Origin: an uncultured Bacteroidales bacterium
GTDB taxonomy: Bacteria > Bacteroidota > Bacteroidia > Bacteroidales > Muribaculaceae
DNA: 64,000 nucleotides
Direction: 5' to 3'
Assembly (NCBI GenBank): GCA_902792895.1
Contig: CADBBK010000007.1
Location: 28,811-92,810 of the forward strand
Shown: in pieces, positions 8,304 to 17,712 of the stretch
Layout: each line of letters opens with the position of its first letter
How positions within the stretch are numbered: the stretch's first letter is position 1
Translations under genes and position numbers: made by a program
The notes under the pieces: generated by a model
Databases searched by the model: none
What the model saw: only the letters and a program-made list of their open reading frames with translations
What the model was told of the DNA's origin: nothing

Positions 8304-11300
8304 ATGAAAAAAACAACAACTTTACTCAGTCTGGCTGTTACCCTGCTGCTGTTAGGCATGGGTAGCGGCAGTGCTTGGGCACAGGACGCCCTGCAGATTG
8401 CTGCAGGTGCCGCTCAGGTGACTCAGGACTTTGACGGCATGTGGAACAGCGATGCCCAGGAGGCGACGCTCGACATGCCGCAGGGCTGGCGCGTGGAGCG
8501 CCAGATGAATGCCCCGCGCACCGTGGGCAGTTACAGCAATGCCTCGACCACCGTCATGTACACCGGCGGCACGAGCCTTGCCAGCAATGCCAAGAACGGT
8601 ACGTGGAACTTCGCTTCCAGCAGCATGCCCAGCGACTGCTCGGTGGGCGGCCTGTCGACCACCGTCGACGGCGGCACGCGCTGCATCAACGTAATGACCT
8701 GCCTGCGCAACGCGGGTGACGAGGCCATCACCAAGTTGACGCTCAACTACGACATCGAGAAGTACCGCGACGGCGACAATGCTGCCGGCTTTGCCGTGCA
8801 ACTCTATGTATCGACCGATGGTGCCACGTGGAACAATGCCGGTGAGGACTTCTACACCTACTTCGCCCCCGATGCCGCCACCCAGGGTGCTGCGGTAGTG
8901 CCCATCAGCACCACCGCCATCACGGGCAAGCAGCTCAAGGTGGACGTTGCCGCCGGCAGCGATCTGTACCTGGCTTGGAACATCAGCGTGGCCAGCGGCA
9001 CCAGCCCCAACAAGGCGATGGGCCTGTCGATTGACAACGTGGTGATTGACGCCACCTTTGCCTCGCAGGACCAGTCCTGCTACATCTATGTCGAGGACGT
9101 GACCAAGTGGGCTGCCATGTACATGGCGGTTGACGGTGCAACTGCCGAGCTGCCCGCCAGCAGCGCCGTGGTGAACGGCGTGACCTACAAGGTGTGGGAA
9201 CTCGATATGGACGGCAACGACCATTCGTTGGCCCTGACCGACAACAATGGCAACACCTTGACCACCAGCATCACGGCCGACCGTGACTACTACCTATGCG
9301 TGACCAAGGAAGAGGTGACCGAAATCACCGACCCCGAGAACTACACGGGCTATGTGGATCCCAGCAGACCTCCGTTTGTCGCTTCGGGCATCTACCTGCG
9401 CGGTGAGGTGAACAGTTGGGGTGCTGTCACCGACTGGGAATTCAGCGACGAGGGCAGCGGCACCTATGTGCTGTATGACAAGACGCTGAGCGGCCAGTTC
9501 AAGGTGGCTGACGCCAACTGGAGCAGTGCATGCAACTACGGCAGCAACGGCACCAGTGTCCAGATGGGCATTCCCTACAGCCTCGTGCTGGGCACCAACG
9601 ACAACATCTCGTGCGGCGGCAACGCTTTCATGTGCAAGCGCATCGTCCTCACCATCAACAACGGTGCGGCCACCCTGCTGCTCGAGAGCGATGACGATGA
9701 CACGGGCCTGACCGCAGTTTATGTCATCGGCGACAACAACGGCTGGAACTACATGGATGCATCGGGCAAACTCGACCTGGTTGAGGGCAAGACCTTCAAG
9801 GGCCAGGTGACCATGCCTGCCGTGGGTGACGGCTACAGCCACTGGCGCATCTATCAGCGCCTGGGCATGGGCGGCGTGTGGGGTGCCGAGAGCGACCTCA
9901 CCGGCGACAACACCAGCGGCACGCTCATCAAGGGCGCCAACGGTAAGGTGTCGACCGCTGCCGGTACCTACGACGTGACCTTCAACCTCGAGACCGGCGA
10001 GTACAGCCTCGTACTGGCCGCTTCCACGCCCACCACGATGACGCTGCAGCCCGCCGACGTCGTGCTCGTGCCCGAGTTGCCCGAGCAGGTCAAGGTGCTC
10101 TCGCTGAACAACAGCCTCATTTATTATAATGACCAGGATGCCGTGTTCAACGGCATTGCCCAGGCCATGGGCAAGGATGCCTACTGGACCAAGCACACCC
10201 TGCTGGGCAAGTCGCTCAAGGCCCATTGGGACGAGGGTGACGGCGTGGCCGAGGACGGCAATCCCGGTGCCAAGATGCTCGTGCGCAGCGAGGCTTGGAG
10301 CCACATCATCCTGCAGGAGCAGAGTTCGCTGCCCCGCACCGACATCGAGACCTTCCGTGCCAACGTGAAGCGCTGGGTGGACTACATCCGCGAGTACTGC
10401 CCCAACCCCAACGCCATTATCATCATGCCCGTCAACTGGGCCTATAGCGGCGACTGGGAGAACTACACCGCCTTCAACTCCACCTTTGTCAAGAACTACC
10501 AGGATGTAGCCCTTGACCTGGGCGTGACGCTGTGCCCCGTGGGCATGGCCTATCAGGAGGTCTATGACCTCGAGGGCAGTGAGGGTACCCTCACGTGGTT
10601 CCTCGATGACCGCCACCCGACCCTCAAGGCCACCTACATGGCTGCTGCCATGGAGTACGGCCTGATCTACGGCGCAGACCCGATGGACATCACTTGGGCC
10701 CCCAGCGGCATGAGTGCTGCCGACGCAGCCGCCATGCGCGGCTATGCCAGCCGTGCCCTGAACGGCTTCACCAACTATGTGGACCACACCGCTGGCCAGG
10801 TACATTACAAGGTGACCGTGCGTGACCAGTTCGGCATGGAAATCGAGGCTCCCGAGCCCGTGGTGATGACCTTGAGCGACGGTGGTGACATCGACGACAA
10901 CCAGGTGTTCACCAGCAACGGCACCAACGGCGAGTACACCGTGACCGCCACGACGGGTGACTTCACCCAGACGGCAACCGTCAAGGTGGCTACCGCCCTG
11001 ACCGAGGTGGTGACCTATCCCGCCATCGAACTCAACGAGAGCGTGCTCAGCGCCAGCGAGACGTTCAACCTGATGGGTGACGAGGCCACCGCCACGCTGC
11101 CCGAGGCATGGCGCATCGACCGCATCCTCACCGCTCCGCGCACCGTGGGCCGCTATGACCAGGCCGACGAGCAGACGATGTACAGCGGCGGCGTGAGCCT
11201 GCCGAGCAACGCCAAGAACGGCACGTGGAACTTCGGCGACAACGCCGGTGACGACCGTGCCCTGGGTGGCATCTCGACCGGTGTAGCCGACGCCACTCGC

Positions 11301-12197
11301 TGCATCAACGTGTATGCCCACCTGCTCAACACGGGCAAAAAGGACATCGAGAATGTCAACATCTCCTACAACATCGAGAAGTACCGCAAGGGTAGCAACA
11401 GTGCAGGATTTGCCGTGCAGTTATATTACTCCATCGACGGCCGCAACTGGACCAGCGCCGGCAATGACTTCTACACCTACTTCTCGCCCGACGGCGAGAC
11501 CGCAGGCTATGAGACCGTGCCCGGCGAGGTGGTACCCGTGAGCGCCACCCTCGGCACCAAGCTCGCACGCGGCTGTGACCTGTACCTGGCCTGGAACATC
11601 GGCGTGGCCAGCGGCACGACCTGCAACGCAGCCATGGCACTGGGTATCGACGACTTCAGCATCAGCGGTGAACTGCCCAAGATTCCCGCTTCGCAGCACT
11701 ACATCTTCGTCAACGACCAGACGGGCTGGGATGCACTCGGCCTGTACGCCTGGGGTGACAGCGAACTCTTCGGCGCATGGCCCGGCGAGGCCAGCGTGGG
11801 CGACTCGATTGTCAACGACACCAACTACAAGGTGTTCCTGCTCGACGCCAACAGCGGTAACTACCACCTGATTTTCAACAACTGGAACAACGGCGTGCAG
11901 TTGCCCGACTACGACATCGTTGCCGACCGTGACTACTACTTCACCATCACCGCCGACGGTGTGGTCGAGGACCAGGCCACCGTCATCGAGAACGTTGTCG
12001 ACAATGCCCCGAGCATCCAGGTAAACGGCAAGATGGCTGCCTATCCCGGTGTCATCACCGTCTATAACCTCCAGGGCCAAGTCGTTGCCCGCGGCAGCGA
12101 CGCCATCGGCCTGTCCCATCTGTCACGCGGCATCTACATCGTGCAGGGCCGCAGCGGCAGCTATAGCGACACCATCAAAGTAACCATCGGCTCATAA
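8304..12197 (+). CDS. Large secreted SGNH-hydrolase protein with duplicated glycan-binding modules
   Basis: 1297 residues with a signal peptide (ending GSAWAQ). Approximate modules: jelly-roll-like domain (30-252); module with YIYVEDVTKW (259-340); two SusE/F-like modules (360-462 with GEVNSWG, 470-572 with GDNNGWN); SGNH/GDSL-type hydrolase (597-825); Ig-like domain (832-898); a second jelly-roll copy (905-1122); a CBM26-like module with GWDALGLYAWGDSELFG (1130-1225); and a short C-terminal tail (YNLQGQVVARG...RGIYIVQG) like Bacteroidales sorting tails. In the SGNH part, Ser of LNNSL aligns with block I (usually GNS) and DDRHP supplies the D-x-x-H of block V. It is probably an outer-surface esterase acting on decorated polysaccharide; the substrate is unknown. 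It has its own promoter and terminator. Confidence 0.82.
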   Translation: MKKTTTLLSLAVTLLLLGMGSGSAWAQDALQIAAGAAQVTQDFDGMWNSDAQEATLDMPQGWRVERQMNAPRTVGSYSNASTTVMYTGGTSLASNAKNGTWNFASSSMPSDCSVGGLSTTVDGGTRCINVMTCLRNAGDEAITKLTLNYDIEKYRDGDNAAGFAVQLYVSTDGATWNNAGEDFYTYFAPDAATQGAAVVPISTTAITGKQLKVDVAAGSDLYLAWNISVASGTSPNKAMGLSIDNVVIDATFASQDQSCYIYVEDVTKWAAMYMAVDGATAELPASSAVVNGVTYKVWELDMDGNDHSLALTDNNGNTLTTSITADRDYYLCVTKEEVTEITDPENYTGYVDPSRPPFVASGIYLRGEVNSWGAVTDWEFSDEGSGTYVLYDKTLSGQFKVADANWSSACNYGSNGTSVQMGIPYSLVLGTNDNISCGGNAFMCKRIVLTINNGAATLLLESDDDDTGLTAVYVIGDNNGWNYMDASGKLDLVEGKTFKGQVTMPAVGDGYSHWRIYQRLGMGGVWGAESDLTGDNTSGTLIKGANGKVSTAAGTYDVTFNLETGEYSLVLAASTPTTMTLQPADVVLVPELPEQVKVLSLNNSLIYYNDQDAVFNGIAQAMGKDAYWTKHTLLGKSLKAHWDEGDGVAEDGNPGAKMLVRSEAWSHIILQEQSSLPRTDIETFRANVKRWVDYIREYCPNPNAIIIMPVNWAYSGDWENYTAFNSTFVKNYQDVALDLGVTLCPVGMAYQEVYDLEGSEGTLTWFLDDRHPTLKATYMAAAMEYGLIYGADPMDITWAPSGMSAADAAAMRGYASRALNGFTNYVDHTAGQVHYKVTVRDQFGMEIEAPEPVVMTLSDGGDIDDNQVFTSNGTNGEYTVTATTGDFTQTATVKVATALTEVVTYPAIELNESVLSASETFNLMGDEATATLPEAWRIDRILTAPRTVGRYDQADEQTMYSGGVSLPSNAKNGTWNFGDNAGDDRALGGISTGVADATRCINVYAHLLNTGKKDIENVNISYNIEKYRKGSNSAGFAVQLYYSIDGRNWTSAGNDFYTYFSPDGETAGYETVPGEVVPVSATLGTKLARGCDLYLAWNIGVASGTTCNAAMALGIDDFSISGELPKIPASQHYIFVNDQTGWDALGLYAWGDSELFGAWPGEASVGDSIVNDTNYKVFLLDANSGNYHLIFNNWNNGVQLPDYDIVADRDYYFTITADGVVEDQATVIENVVDNAPSIQVNGKMAAYPGVITVYNLQGQVVARGSDAIGLSHLSRGIYIVQGRSGSYSDTIKVTIGS

Positions 12198-12234
12198 AAG
12201 AGGAGCAAGCCTATTATTTATCACATTTAGCATC

Positions 12235-12269
12235 GGCTGCCGCGCTCGAGTAGTGCGGCAGCCTTTTTT
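12235..12269 (+). terminator. Rho-independent terminator
   Basis: GGCTGCCGC (12235-12243) pairs with GCGGCAGCC (12255-12263), followed by six T. Confidence 0.88.
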
Positions 12270-12334
12270 CGCCCCTCGATGGCCTGCACTTCTCATCAAT
12301 TTTGCCTTAATAGTGTCCTAAATTGCGTTAACTA

Positions 12335-12366
12335 TTTGGGCAGTCGGGCAAAATGTCGTAATTTCG
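12335..12366 (+). promoter_or_regulatory. dusB promoter
   Basis: TTTG (12335-12338), 20 bp, TAATTTCG (12359-12366; one mismatch to TAnnTTTG). The leader is about 30 nt. Confidence 0.6.
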
Positions 12367-12401
12367 CCCCGTAAAAACGAAACCAAGGCACATTTATCTC
12401 G

Positions 12402-13439
12402 ATGAAAATAGGAAATATAGATTTGGGCGAGCGCCCCGTGATGCTGGCACCCATGGAGGATGTCACCGACCAGTCGTTCAGGCTTATCTGCCGTGAACAG
12501 GGCGCCGATATGGTCTATACCGAGTTTGTCAGCGCCGACGCGCTGATACGCAACATCGAGCGCTCCATCCAGAAGATGACGATTGCCCCCGGTGAACGTC
12601 CAGCCGCCATCCAGATCTATGGCCGTGACGTGGATTCGATGGTCGAGGCCGCACGCATCGCCGCGACGGCCCAGCCCGACATCATCGACATCAACTGGGG
12701 CTGCCCCGTGAAGAAAATCGCCGGCAAAGGCTCTGGTGCGGGCATGCTGCGCAACATCCCCCTGATGCTCGAGATTACCAGTGCCATCGTCAAGGCCGTG
12801 GACGTGCCAGTGACGGTGAAAACACGCCTGGGATGGGACCATGACCACAAAATCATCGTGGAACTCGCCGAGCAACTGCAGGACTGCGGCATCGCTGCCC
12901 TCACCATCCACGGCCGCACCCGCTCACAAATCTACACCGGTGAGGCCGACTGGACCCTCATCGGCGAGGTGAAGAACAATCCCCGCATGCACATTCCCAT
13001 CATCGGCAACGGCGACGTGACCACACCCCAGCGCCTGAAGGAATGCTTCGACCGCTACGGCGTCGACGGCGTGATGGTGGGCCGTGCGAGCATCGGCGCC
13101 CCGTGGATTTTCCGCGAGATGAAGCAGTACCTGCTCACTGGCGAGGTACCCCAAATCAGCAACGAGGAAAAGATGGCCCTGGTGCGCCGCCAGATTGACG
13201 AGAGCATCGACCGCATCGACGAGTACCGCGGCATCCTGCACATCCGTCGCCACCTGGCCGCCACTCCGCTGTTCAAGGGCATCCGCAACTTCCGCCCCAC
13301 ACGCATCGACATGCTGCGGGCTGACACGCGCGCCCAACTCGATGCCATTCTCGACCACATCGAGAGAGATATCCTGCCCAATATAGATAATCCGGAATAC
13401 TTCCCGCAAACTGATAATAACGAGGAGACAAACCAATGA
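12402..13439 (+). CDS. dusB: tRNA-dihydrouridine synthase (DusB-like)
   Basis: 345-residue flavoenzyme that reduces uridine to dihydrouridine in the tRNA D-loop. Signature motifs in order: MLAPMEDVTDQSFR at the start of the TIM barrel, DINWGCPVKKI with the catalytic Cys, VKTRLGWD, ALTIHGRTRSQIYTGEADW, IIGNGDVTTP and GVMVGRASIGAPWIF, with a helical C-terminal domain. Length and start are normal for the family. Its stop codon overlaps the start of the next gene (ATGA), so the two are probably co-translated. The B subtype is inferred from overall pattern. Confidence 0.94.
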   Translation: MKIGNIDLGERPVMLAPMEDVTDQSFRLICREQGADMVYTEFVSADALIRNIERSIQKMTIAPGERPAAIQIYGRDVDSMVEAARIAATAQPDIIDINWGCPVKKIAGKGSGAGMLRNIPLMLEITSAIVKAVDVPVTVKTRLGWDHDHKIIVELAEQLQDCGIAALTIHGRTRSQIYTGEADWTLIGEVKNNPRMHIPIIGNGDVTTPQRLKECFDRYGVDGVMVGRASIGAPWIFREMKQYLLTGEVPQISNEEKMALVRRQIDESIDRIDEYRGILHIRRHLAATPLFKGIRNFRPTRIDMLRADTRAQLDAILDHIERDILPNIDNPEYFPQTDNNEETNQ

Positions 13440-14143
13440 AAAAAGTATTTATCACCATGCTGCTGTGGGTGGCTGTCATGATGACTGCCAGTGCGCAACC
13501 TGCACGCCACGAGATCAAGGTGGGCAATTTCACCCGCCTGGTGGTCACCGACAACGTCAACGTCACCTACCGCTGCAACGCCGACTCGGCGGGCATCGCC
13601 GTCGTCCATGGCACCAAGGAGGTCAGCAAGAACTTCATCTTCACGCTCAATGACAAGGGACGTCTGTCGATTCAGATCGAAGACGAGTTTGAGCGCCATG
13701 GTCAGATTCCCAACATCACTATCTACTCAGCATCGCTCGACGAGGCCGAGAATGCCGGCGACAGCACCCTGCGCATCATGGGACTGCCGCCCATGAAGGC
13801 CTTCAAAGTGCGCAACATCGATAACGGCAAAGTCATTGCCAAGGGATTGCGTGCCTCCAAACTCGAGTTGCAGATCCTCAGCGGAAAGGGAAAAATCATT
13901 GCCGACGGCTCCTGTGACGACCTCGCCATCAGGCTCATCGGCACCGGAGAAATCCAGGCCGACAACGTGAAGGCCACCACAGTGACGTGCCGCATCATGG
14001 GCACCGGCAACATCGGCTGCGACGTGAATGGCGGCGAACTCAAGGTGAGCGGCAGCGGCACGGGCAAGGTCTACTACAAGGGTCAGCCCTCCAAGGTGAC
14101 CGTGCGCAAACTCGGCACCATCAAGGCCATCCCCATGGAGTGA
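13436..14143 (+). CDS. Secreted GIN-domain (DUF2807) protein
   Basis: 235 residues with a signal peptide (MKKVFITMLLWVAVMMTASAQ). The mature part starts with the typical GIN lead-in (IKVGNFTRLVVTDNVNVTY) and continues as a beta-solenoid of short strands (LELQILSGKGKIIAD, IRLIGTGEIQADNV, RIMGTGNIGCDV, LKVSGSGTGKVYYKG). The family, also called head-GIN or DUF2807, is common in Bacteroidetes cell envelopes; its role is not established. It overlaps dusB by 4 bp, an operon with no evident functional link. Confidence 0.85.
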   Translation: MKKVFITMLLWVAVMMTASAQPARHEIKVGNFTRLVVTDNVNVTYRCNADSAGIAVVHGTKEVSKNFIFTLNDKGRLSIQIEDEFERHGQIPNITIYSASLDEAENAGDSTLRIMGLPPMKAFKVRNIDNGKVIAKGLRASKLELQILSGKGKIIADGSCDDLAIRLIGTGEIQADNVKATTVTCRIMGTGNIGCDVNGGELKVSGSGTGKVYYKGQPSKVTVRKLGTIKAIPME

Positions 14144-14152
14144 AATCTCCTG

Positions 14153-15496
14153 TCAGCGCTTGCGCCCGAGGATGGAGCGGAAGAAGAAAATCGTCAACGG
14201 GATAGCGAGGATGAAGGCCAGCACATCACACACGGCCTGACAGATTTCCACGCCGAACAGCCCCAGCACACGGGGCAAAATCAAGATTAACGGAATAAAG
14301 AAAATGCCATTGCGGGCGGCAGCCAGCACATTGGCCGACACGCTGCGGTTACAAGTCTGCAGCGTCATGTTGCACACGGTAACCACCGCTGCCATGGGCA
14401 GGGCCACCAGTTGCCAGCGCAGGGCGACGGCTCCCACAGCGACCACCTCGGGGTCGTCACGCAGGAGGTCCACCAACTGCTCGGCGAAGACAAAGGCGGG
14501 ACCGCACATCACCGCCAGCACGGCCATGTCGAGCAGGATAGTGAAATAGAAACCCCGGAGCAAACGCTTATAATTGCCCGCACCATAGTTGAAGCCGCAG
14601 AAGGGCTGATACCCCTGCCCCACCCCGATGATGATGGCAAAGATGATGAACGCCAGCCGCGACACGATGGACATGCCGGCAATCGCCGCGTCGCCATACA
14701 CGCCGGCGGCCACGTTGAGCATCAGCGTGGCGATACTTGCCAGCGCCTGACGCGTGAGCGACGGTGTGCCGCCCTTGAGAATCTCTTGCTGGAAGTGCCA
14801 CTTGCGCGAGGCCTGCGAGAGTTTGATGGGGATGTTCTCGCCACGGCGCGACATCACCCACAGCACGATGAAACCGAATAACTGGCTCAGCACCGTGCCG
14901 ATGGCTGTACCCAAAATGCCCAGCCCGAAGGTGAACATGAACAGCGGCACCAGCACCACGTTGAGCACCGCACCCGATATCATGCCGTACATCGCCTGGG
15001 TGGCATTGCCCTGGAAACGCATCTGGTTGTTGATAACCATCGAAGCGGTCATCAACGGTGCGCCCAGCAGAATCACGCCCATGAACTGCATGGTATAGGG
15101 CAGGATGGTGGGCGTCGAGCCCAAGGCAATAGACAACGGTTTGAGGAATACCAGGCCCAGGACGGCAATAATGACACCATAGACGATACTGCCCACAAAC
15201 GAAGTCGCAGCCATCTGCCGCGCCTCGTCCAGGCGACGTGCGCCCAAGTGACGCGACATGTAGGTGCCTGAGCCCTGACCGAACAAGAACCCGATGGACT
15301 GGATGATGGCCATCACAGGGAAGACAACCCCCACAGCAGCAGTCGCCTGGGTGTTGATGAGGCCCACAAAATAGGTATCTACCAGATTGTAGATGCTCGT
15401 GACAAGCATACTGATAATGGTAGGCACCGCCATCGCGGGAATCACGCGACGGATTGGGGCCGTGGTCAGAAAAGTATAGTTGTCTTGCTTGCGCAT
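14153..15496 (-). CDS. MATE-family efflux transporter
   Basis: 447 residues, about 12 transmembrane helices, two homologous halves. The N-terminal segment with PIRRVIPAMAVPTIISMLVTSIYNLVDTYFVGL is typical of MATE exporters (MepA/NorM-like), which use a Na+ or H+ gradient to export cationic drugs or metabolites. The second half begins around ILKGGTPSLTRQALASI, and QPFCGFNYGAGNY is the conserved loop motif. It ends 10 bp from the convergent GIN gene. A -7 box lies upstream at 15588-15595. The substrate cannot be told from sequence. Confidence 0.9.
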   Translation of the reverse strand: MRKQDNYTFLTTAPIRRVIPAMAVPTIISMLVTSIYNLVDTYFVGLINTQATAAVGVVFPVMAIIQSIGFLFGQGSGTYMSRHLGARRLDEARQMAATSFVGSIVYGVIIAVLGLVFLKPLSIALGSTPTILPYTMQFMGVILLGAPLMTASMVINNQMRFQGNATQAMYGMISGAVLNVVLVPLFMFTFGLGILGTAIGTVLSQLFGFIVLWVMSRRGENIPIKLSQASRKWHFQQEILKGGTPSLTRQALASIATLMLNVAAGVYGDAAIAGMSIVSRLAFIIFAIIIGVGQGYQPFCGFNYGAGNYKRLLRGFYFTILLDMAVLAVMCGPAFVFAEQLVDLLRDDPEVVAVGAVALRWQLVALPMAAVVTVCNMTLQTCNRSVSANVLAAARNGIFFIPLILILPRVLGLFGVEICQAVCDVLAFILAIPLTIFFFRSILGRKR

Positions 15497-15587
15497 CGAG
15501 AATCTTGGCTTTTTAAAGTCAACTTAGCAGTGCCTCATCCACTGAAGCAAACTTCACGGCATTCGCATTGCTCAAGTTTTGAGGGTG

Positions 15588-15595
15588 CAAAGGTA
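15588..15595 (-). promoter_or_regulatory. -7 box for the MATE gene
   Basis: TACCTTTG on the minus strand (plus strand CAAAGGTA), with no well-spaced -33. It would give a leader of about 90 nt. The 15497-15908 gap holds this box, the FKBP promoter and AT-rich sequence; I see no further gene. Confidence 0.5.
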
Positions 15596-15743
15596 CAACT
15601 TTTCAGCAAACCAAGCGCAAAGCAACCACCCTCTTTTTTCCTTATGCATCTCCAAAAATGTGATTCTTTACTGGCAACACCTTATGCGAAGATTCATCTT
15701 GTTGCTTTACATTTAATTATTGGGGAATTTTCCTTTTAAAAAA

Positions 15744-15774
15744 TTGCAGGTATCGAGAATTTTGACTATTTTTG
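15744..15774 (+). promoter_or_regulatory. Promoter of the FKBP gene
   Basis: TTG (15744-15746), 20 bp, TATTTTTG (15767-15774). The leader is about 130 nt. Confidence 0.65.
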
Positions 15775-15908
15775 TATACAAGTGGTGCAAACGACGAATT
15801 TCAATCAATGGCTCCGCAAAACTAAATCGCTAAAAATAAACAGTATACGATACTTTTGAAAACTCTTTTATTAACTTATTCATCCCGATGACGGGTTATA
15901 GTACAATT

Positions 15909-16748
15909 ATGAGAAAACTCTTCACTTTAATCATTGTCCTCTTGTTTTCAATGTTTGCCATTGAGAGTTATTGCCAGAGTCTTGGTAATCAAGAAAAACT
16001 CACTGAATCGATGGACTCCCTGAGCAAAGTTTTCGGTGACCTATACGGCGCCGGTATGGGACAGCAACTGCGTGAAATAGACCCCTCCACCAACATGGAG
16101 ATGGCACTTAAGGGCATTGAGTACATAGCCAATGCCGACACCTGCAATGATTTCGTGATGGGCCTGCAGATGGGTATGCAGATCGCACAACTCTATCAGG
16201 GTGTTGAGCAGCAGTGCGGGATACCCCTCAACAAGGACCTGTTCATGAAGCACATGCGCGACGCATTCCTAAGCGACATCACCTTGAGCCAGGATGAAAT
16301 GTATGAACTTCAGAACAAGATTGAACCTATGCTCTACAAGGTAGTAGAACAGTCCCCCAGGGCTATCGCCAACAAAAAGGCAGGTGAGGAATACATGGCC
16401 GGGCTGAAGAATGACAAGAACTACACCTTCACCCAGAGCGGCATCGCCTTTAAAGTGATTAAGGAAGGAACCGGAGATTACTTCAACGAAGATGATATTG
16501 TAATCGTCCGCTATGAGGGGCGCCACCTGAATGGTGAAGTATTTGAAGCTAGTGATGAAGAGCCCGATACGTTAGACCTCACCAGTACTATTGCCGGTTT
16601 TGCCGTGGTGGTTCAACTTATGAAGCCAGGCGGCAAAGTGACGGCAGTCATTCCTCCCGAACAAGCGTATGGCGCCATGGGCACCAATTATATCGAGCCT
16701 AATGAGACTTTGATTTTTGACATTGAGGCTATCGGAGTCCAGGAATAA
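15909..16748 (+). CDS. FKBP-type peptidyl-prolyl cis-trans isomerase, exported
   Basis: 279 residues with a signal peptide (MRKLFTLIIVLLFSMFAIESYCQ). An FKBP_N-type helical dimerisation domain (about 25-165) precedes the C-terminal FKBP domain (about 180-279). The FKBP core is recognisable from VIVRYEGRHLNGEVFEAS, LMKPGGKVTAVIPPEQAYG and PNETLIFDIEAI. This is the Mip/FkpA layout: a periplasmic folding helper for prolyl peptide bonds. ATG 15909 starts the signal peptide and was preferred over ATG 15888. A hairpin follows at 16772-16814. Confidence 0.9.
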   Translation: MRKLFTLIIVLLFSMFAIESYCQSLGNQEKLTESMDSLSKVFGDLYGAGMGQQLREIDPSTNMEMALKGIEYIANADTCNDFVMGLQMGMQIAQLYQGVEQQCGIPLNKDLFMKHMRDAFLSDITLSQDEMYELQNKIEPMLYKVVEQSPRAIANKKAGEEYMAGLKNDKNYTFTQSGIAFKVIKEGTGDYFNEDDIVIVRYEGRHLNGEVFEASDEEPDTLDLTSTIAGFAVVVQLMKPGGKVTAVIPPEQAYGAMGTNYIEPNETLIFDIEAIGVQE

Positions 16749-16771
16749 TTTAATCTCGACGAAATCACGCG

Positions 16772-16814
16772 AATGTCGGTTTCTGCCAAAATCAAGTTGG
16801 TAGAAGCCGACATT
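16772..16814 (+). terminator. Hairpin downstream of the FKBP gene
   Basis: AATGTCGG...TTCTGCC pairs with GGTAGAAGCCGACATT around a 10-nt loop. There is no long T-run, so termination is likely but not certain. Confidence 0.55.
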
Positions 16815-16966
16815 TGTGGTTGAAAAGTGAGTCCGCCGACTTTGTGATGATGGATGAATGATGTGCGAGGAGGTGATGTGGATGCCAAGTTGTTAAAGTT
16901 GTTTTTTATAATCCCACGGCAAACAATTCATGGATTTATATAGAAATGTATTTCTTGTTTTCAAAG

Positions 16967-17653
16967 TCAGTTGTCTGAGTCGAGCAGCCACTTGATGCCC
17001 TTGACCACGCGCAGCGGCGGGTTCTTGAAGTGATTGCCGGGGTTGAGTTCAAACTTGGTGGGGACGCCTCGCCCGGCCAGCAGGGCGGCTATGGCCTGGG
17101 TGCGCTCGCCCACGGTCTGCAGCACGGCGTTGCGCGAGGTGCTTTCCTGTTCGCCCACCGAGAGGTAGGTCCCCTGTAGCGCCACGGCAAGCTCATGCTC
17201 ACGGGCATATTCAAGCCAGCCAGGATACCACATCGAGCCCGATGCCGACAGGATGCGTGTGAACAGGTCGGTTTGGAAGGCGCTCCACACCGCAAACAAT
17301 CCGCCCAACGAGTAACCCGCCAGGCAACGCCATGCGGGCGGCGCATCGAGCAGACGCTCGACCTGCGGCACCACCTCGGTCGTGAGCATGGGCAACCACT
17401 GGGGAGCCTCGCCCGCAAAATTGTCATTCTTGGAAACCACCGTCTCGATGGGCCACGGCGACAACTCCTGGTTCCAGTGCAGCCCGCTGATGGTCACCAG
17501 GTTAAACCCGCTGCAGTCCACTTGCTTGCAGGCCTCAAGCAACAACTGCCCATTCTCATGATAATCAATCGAATAGACTAACGGCGCGCTCCCCTGCACC
17601 AGCCGGTACAGGCACACCCTGCGGTGGCCGAATTTCAATTCCTGTATCTCCAT
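16967..17653 (-). CDS. Alpha/beta-hydrolase esterase (esterase D / Fes-like)
   Basis: 228 residues of the putative-esterase family. The nucleophile elbow GYSLGG (Ser near residue 113) is followed by a second-half ILSASGSMWYPGW segment, typical of this family, and the catalytic His in GNHFKN near residue 212. There is no signal peptide, so it is probably cytoplasmic. Related enzymes hydrolyse siderophore esters, S-formylglutathione or small acyl esters; I cannot choose among these. A -7 box (17659-17666) lies so close to the ATG that the mRNA may be leaderless. It is divergent from the CPBP gene. Confidence 0.8.
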   Translation of the reverse strand: MEIQELKFGHRRVCLYRLVQGSAPLVYSIDYHENGQLLLEACKQVDCSGFNLVTISGLHWNQELSPWPIETVVSKNDNFAGEAPQWLPMLTTEVVPQVERLLDAPPAWRCLAGYSLGGLFAVWSAFQTDLFTRILSASGSMWYPGWLEYAREHELAVALQGTYLSVGEQESTSRNAVLQTVGERTQAIAALLAGRGVPTKFELNPGNHFKNPPLRVVKGIKWLLDSDN

Positions 17654-17658
17654 AGGGG

Positions 17659-17686
17659 CAAAATTACAAATAAAACGCTACCTTTG
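17659..17686. promoter_or_regulatory. Overlapping divergent promoters
   Basis: Minus strand: TAATTTTG (17666-17659) for the esterase, 5 bp from its ATG. Plus strand: TACCTTTG (17679-17686) for the CPBP gene, leader about 20 nt. The two elements share 28 bp, so they may compete for RNA polymerase. Neither has a convincing -33. Confidence 0.5.
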
Positions 17687-17712
17687 TAGCTCGGACCCAA
17701 CAATTTTTGACT

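Noticed and set aside
9294-11321. 675-codon minus-strand frame inside the SGNH protein gene
   Set aside because: Antisense shadow of a GC-rich gene with clear signal peptide and domains on the plus strand; composition (Gly/His/Val-rich) is typical of such shadows.
15485-15739. 84-codon plus-strand frame upstream of the FKBP gene
   Set aside because: It overlaps the start and promoter of the MATE gene and shows no signal, motif or coding composition.
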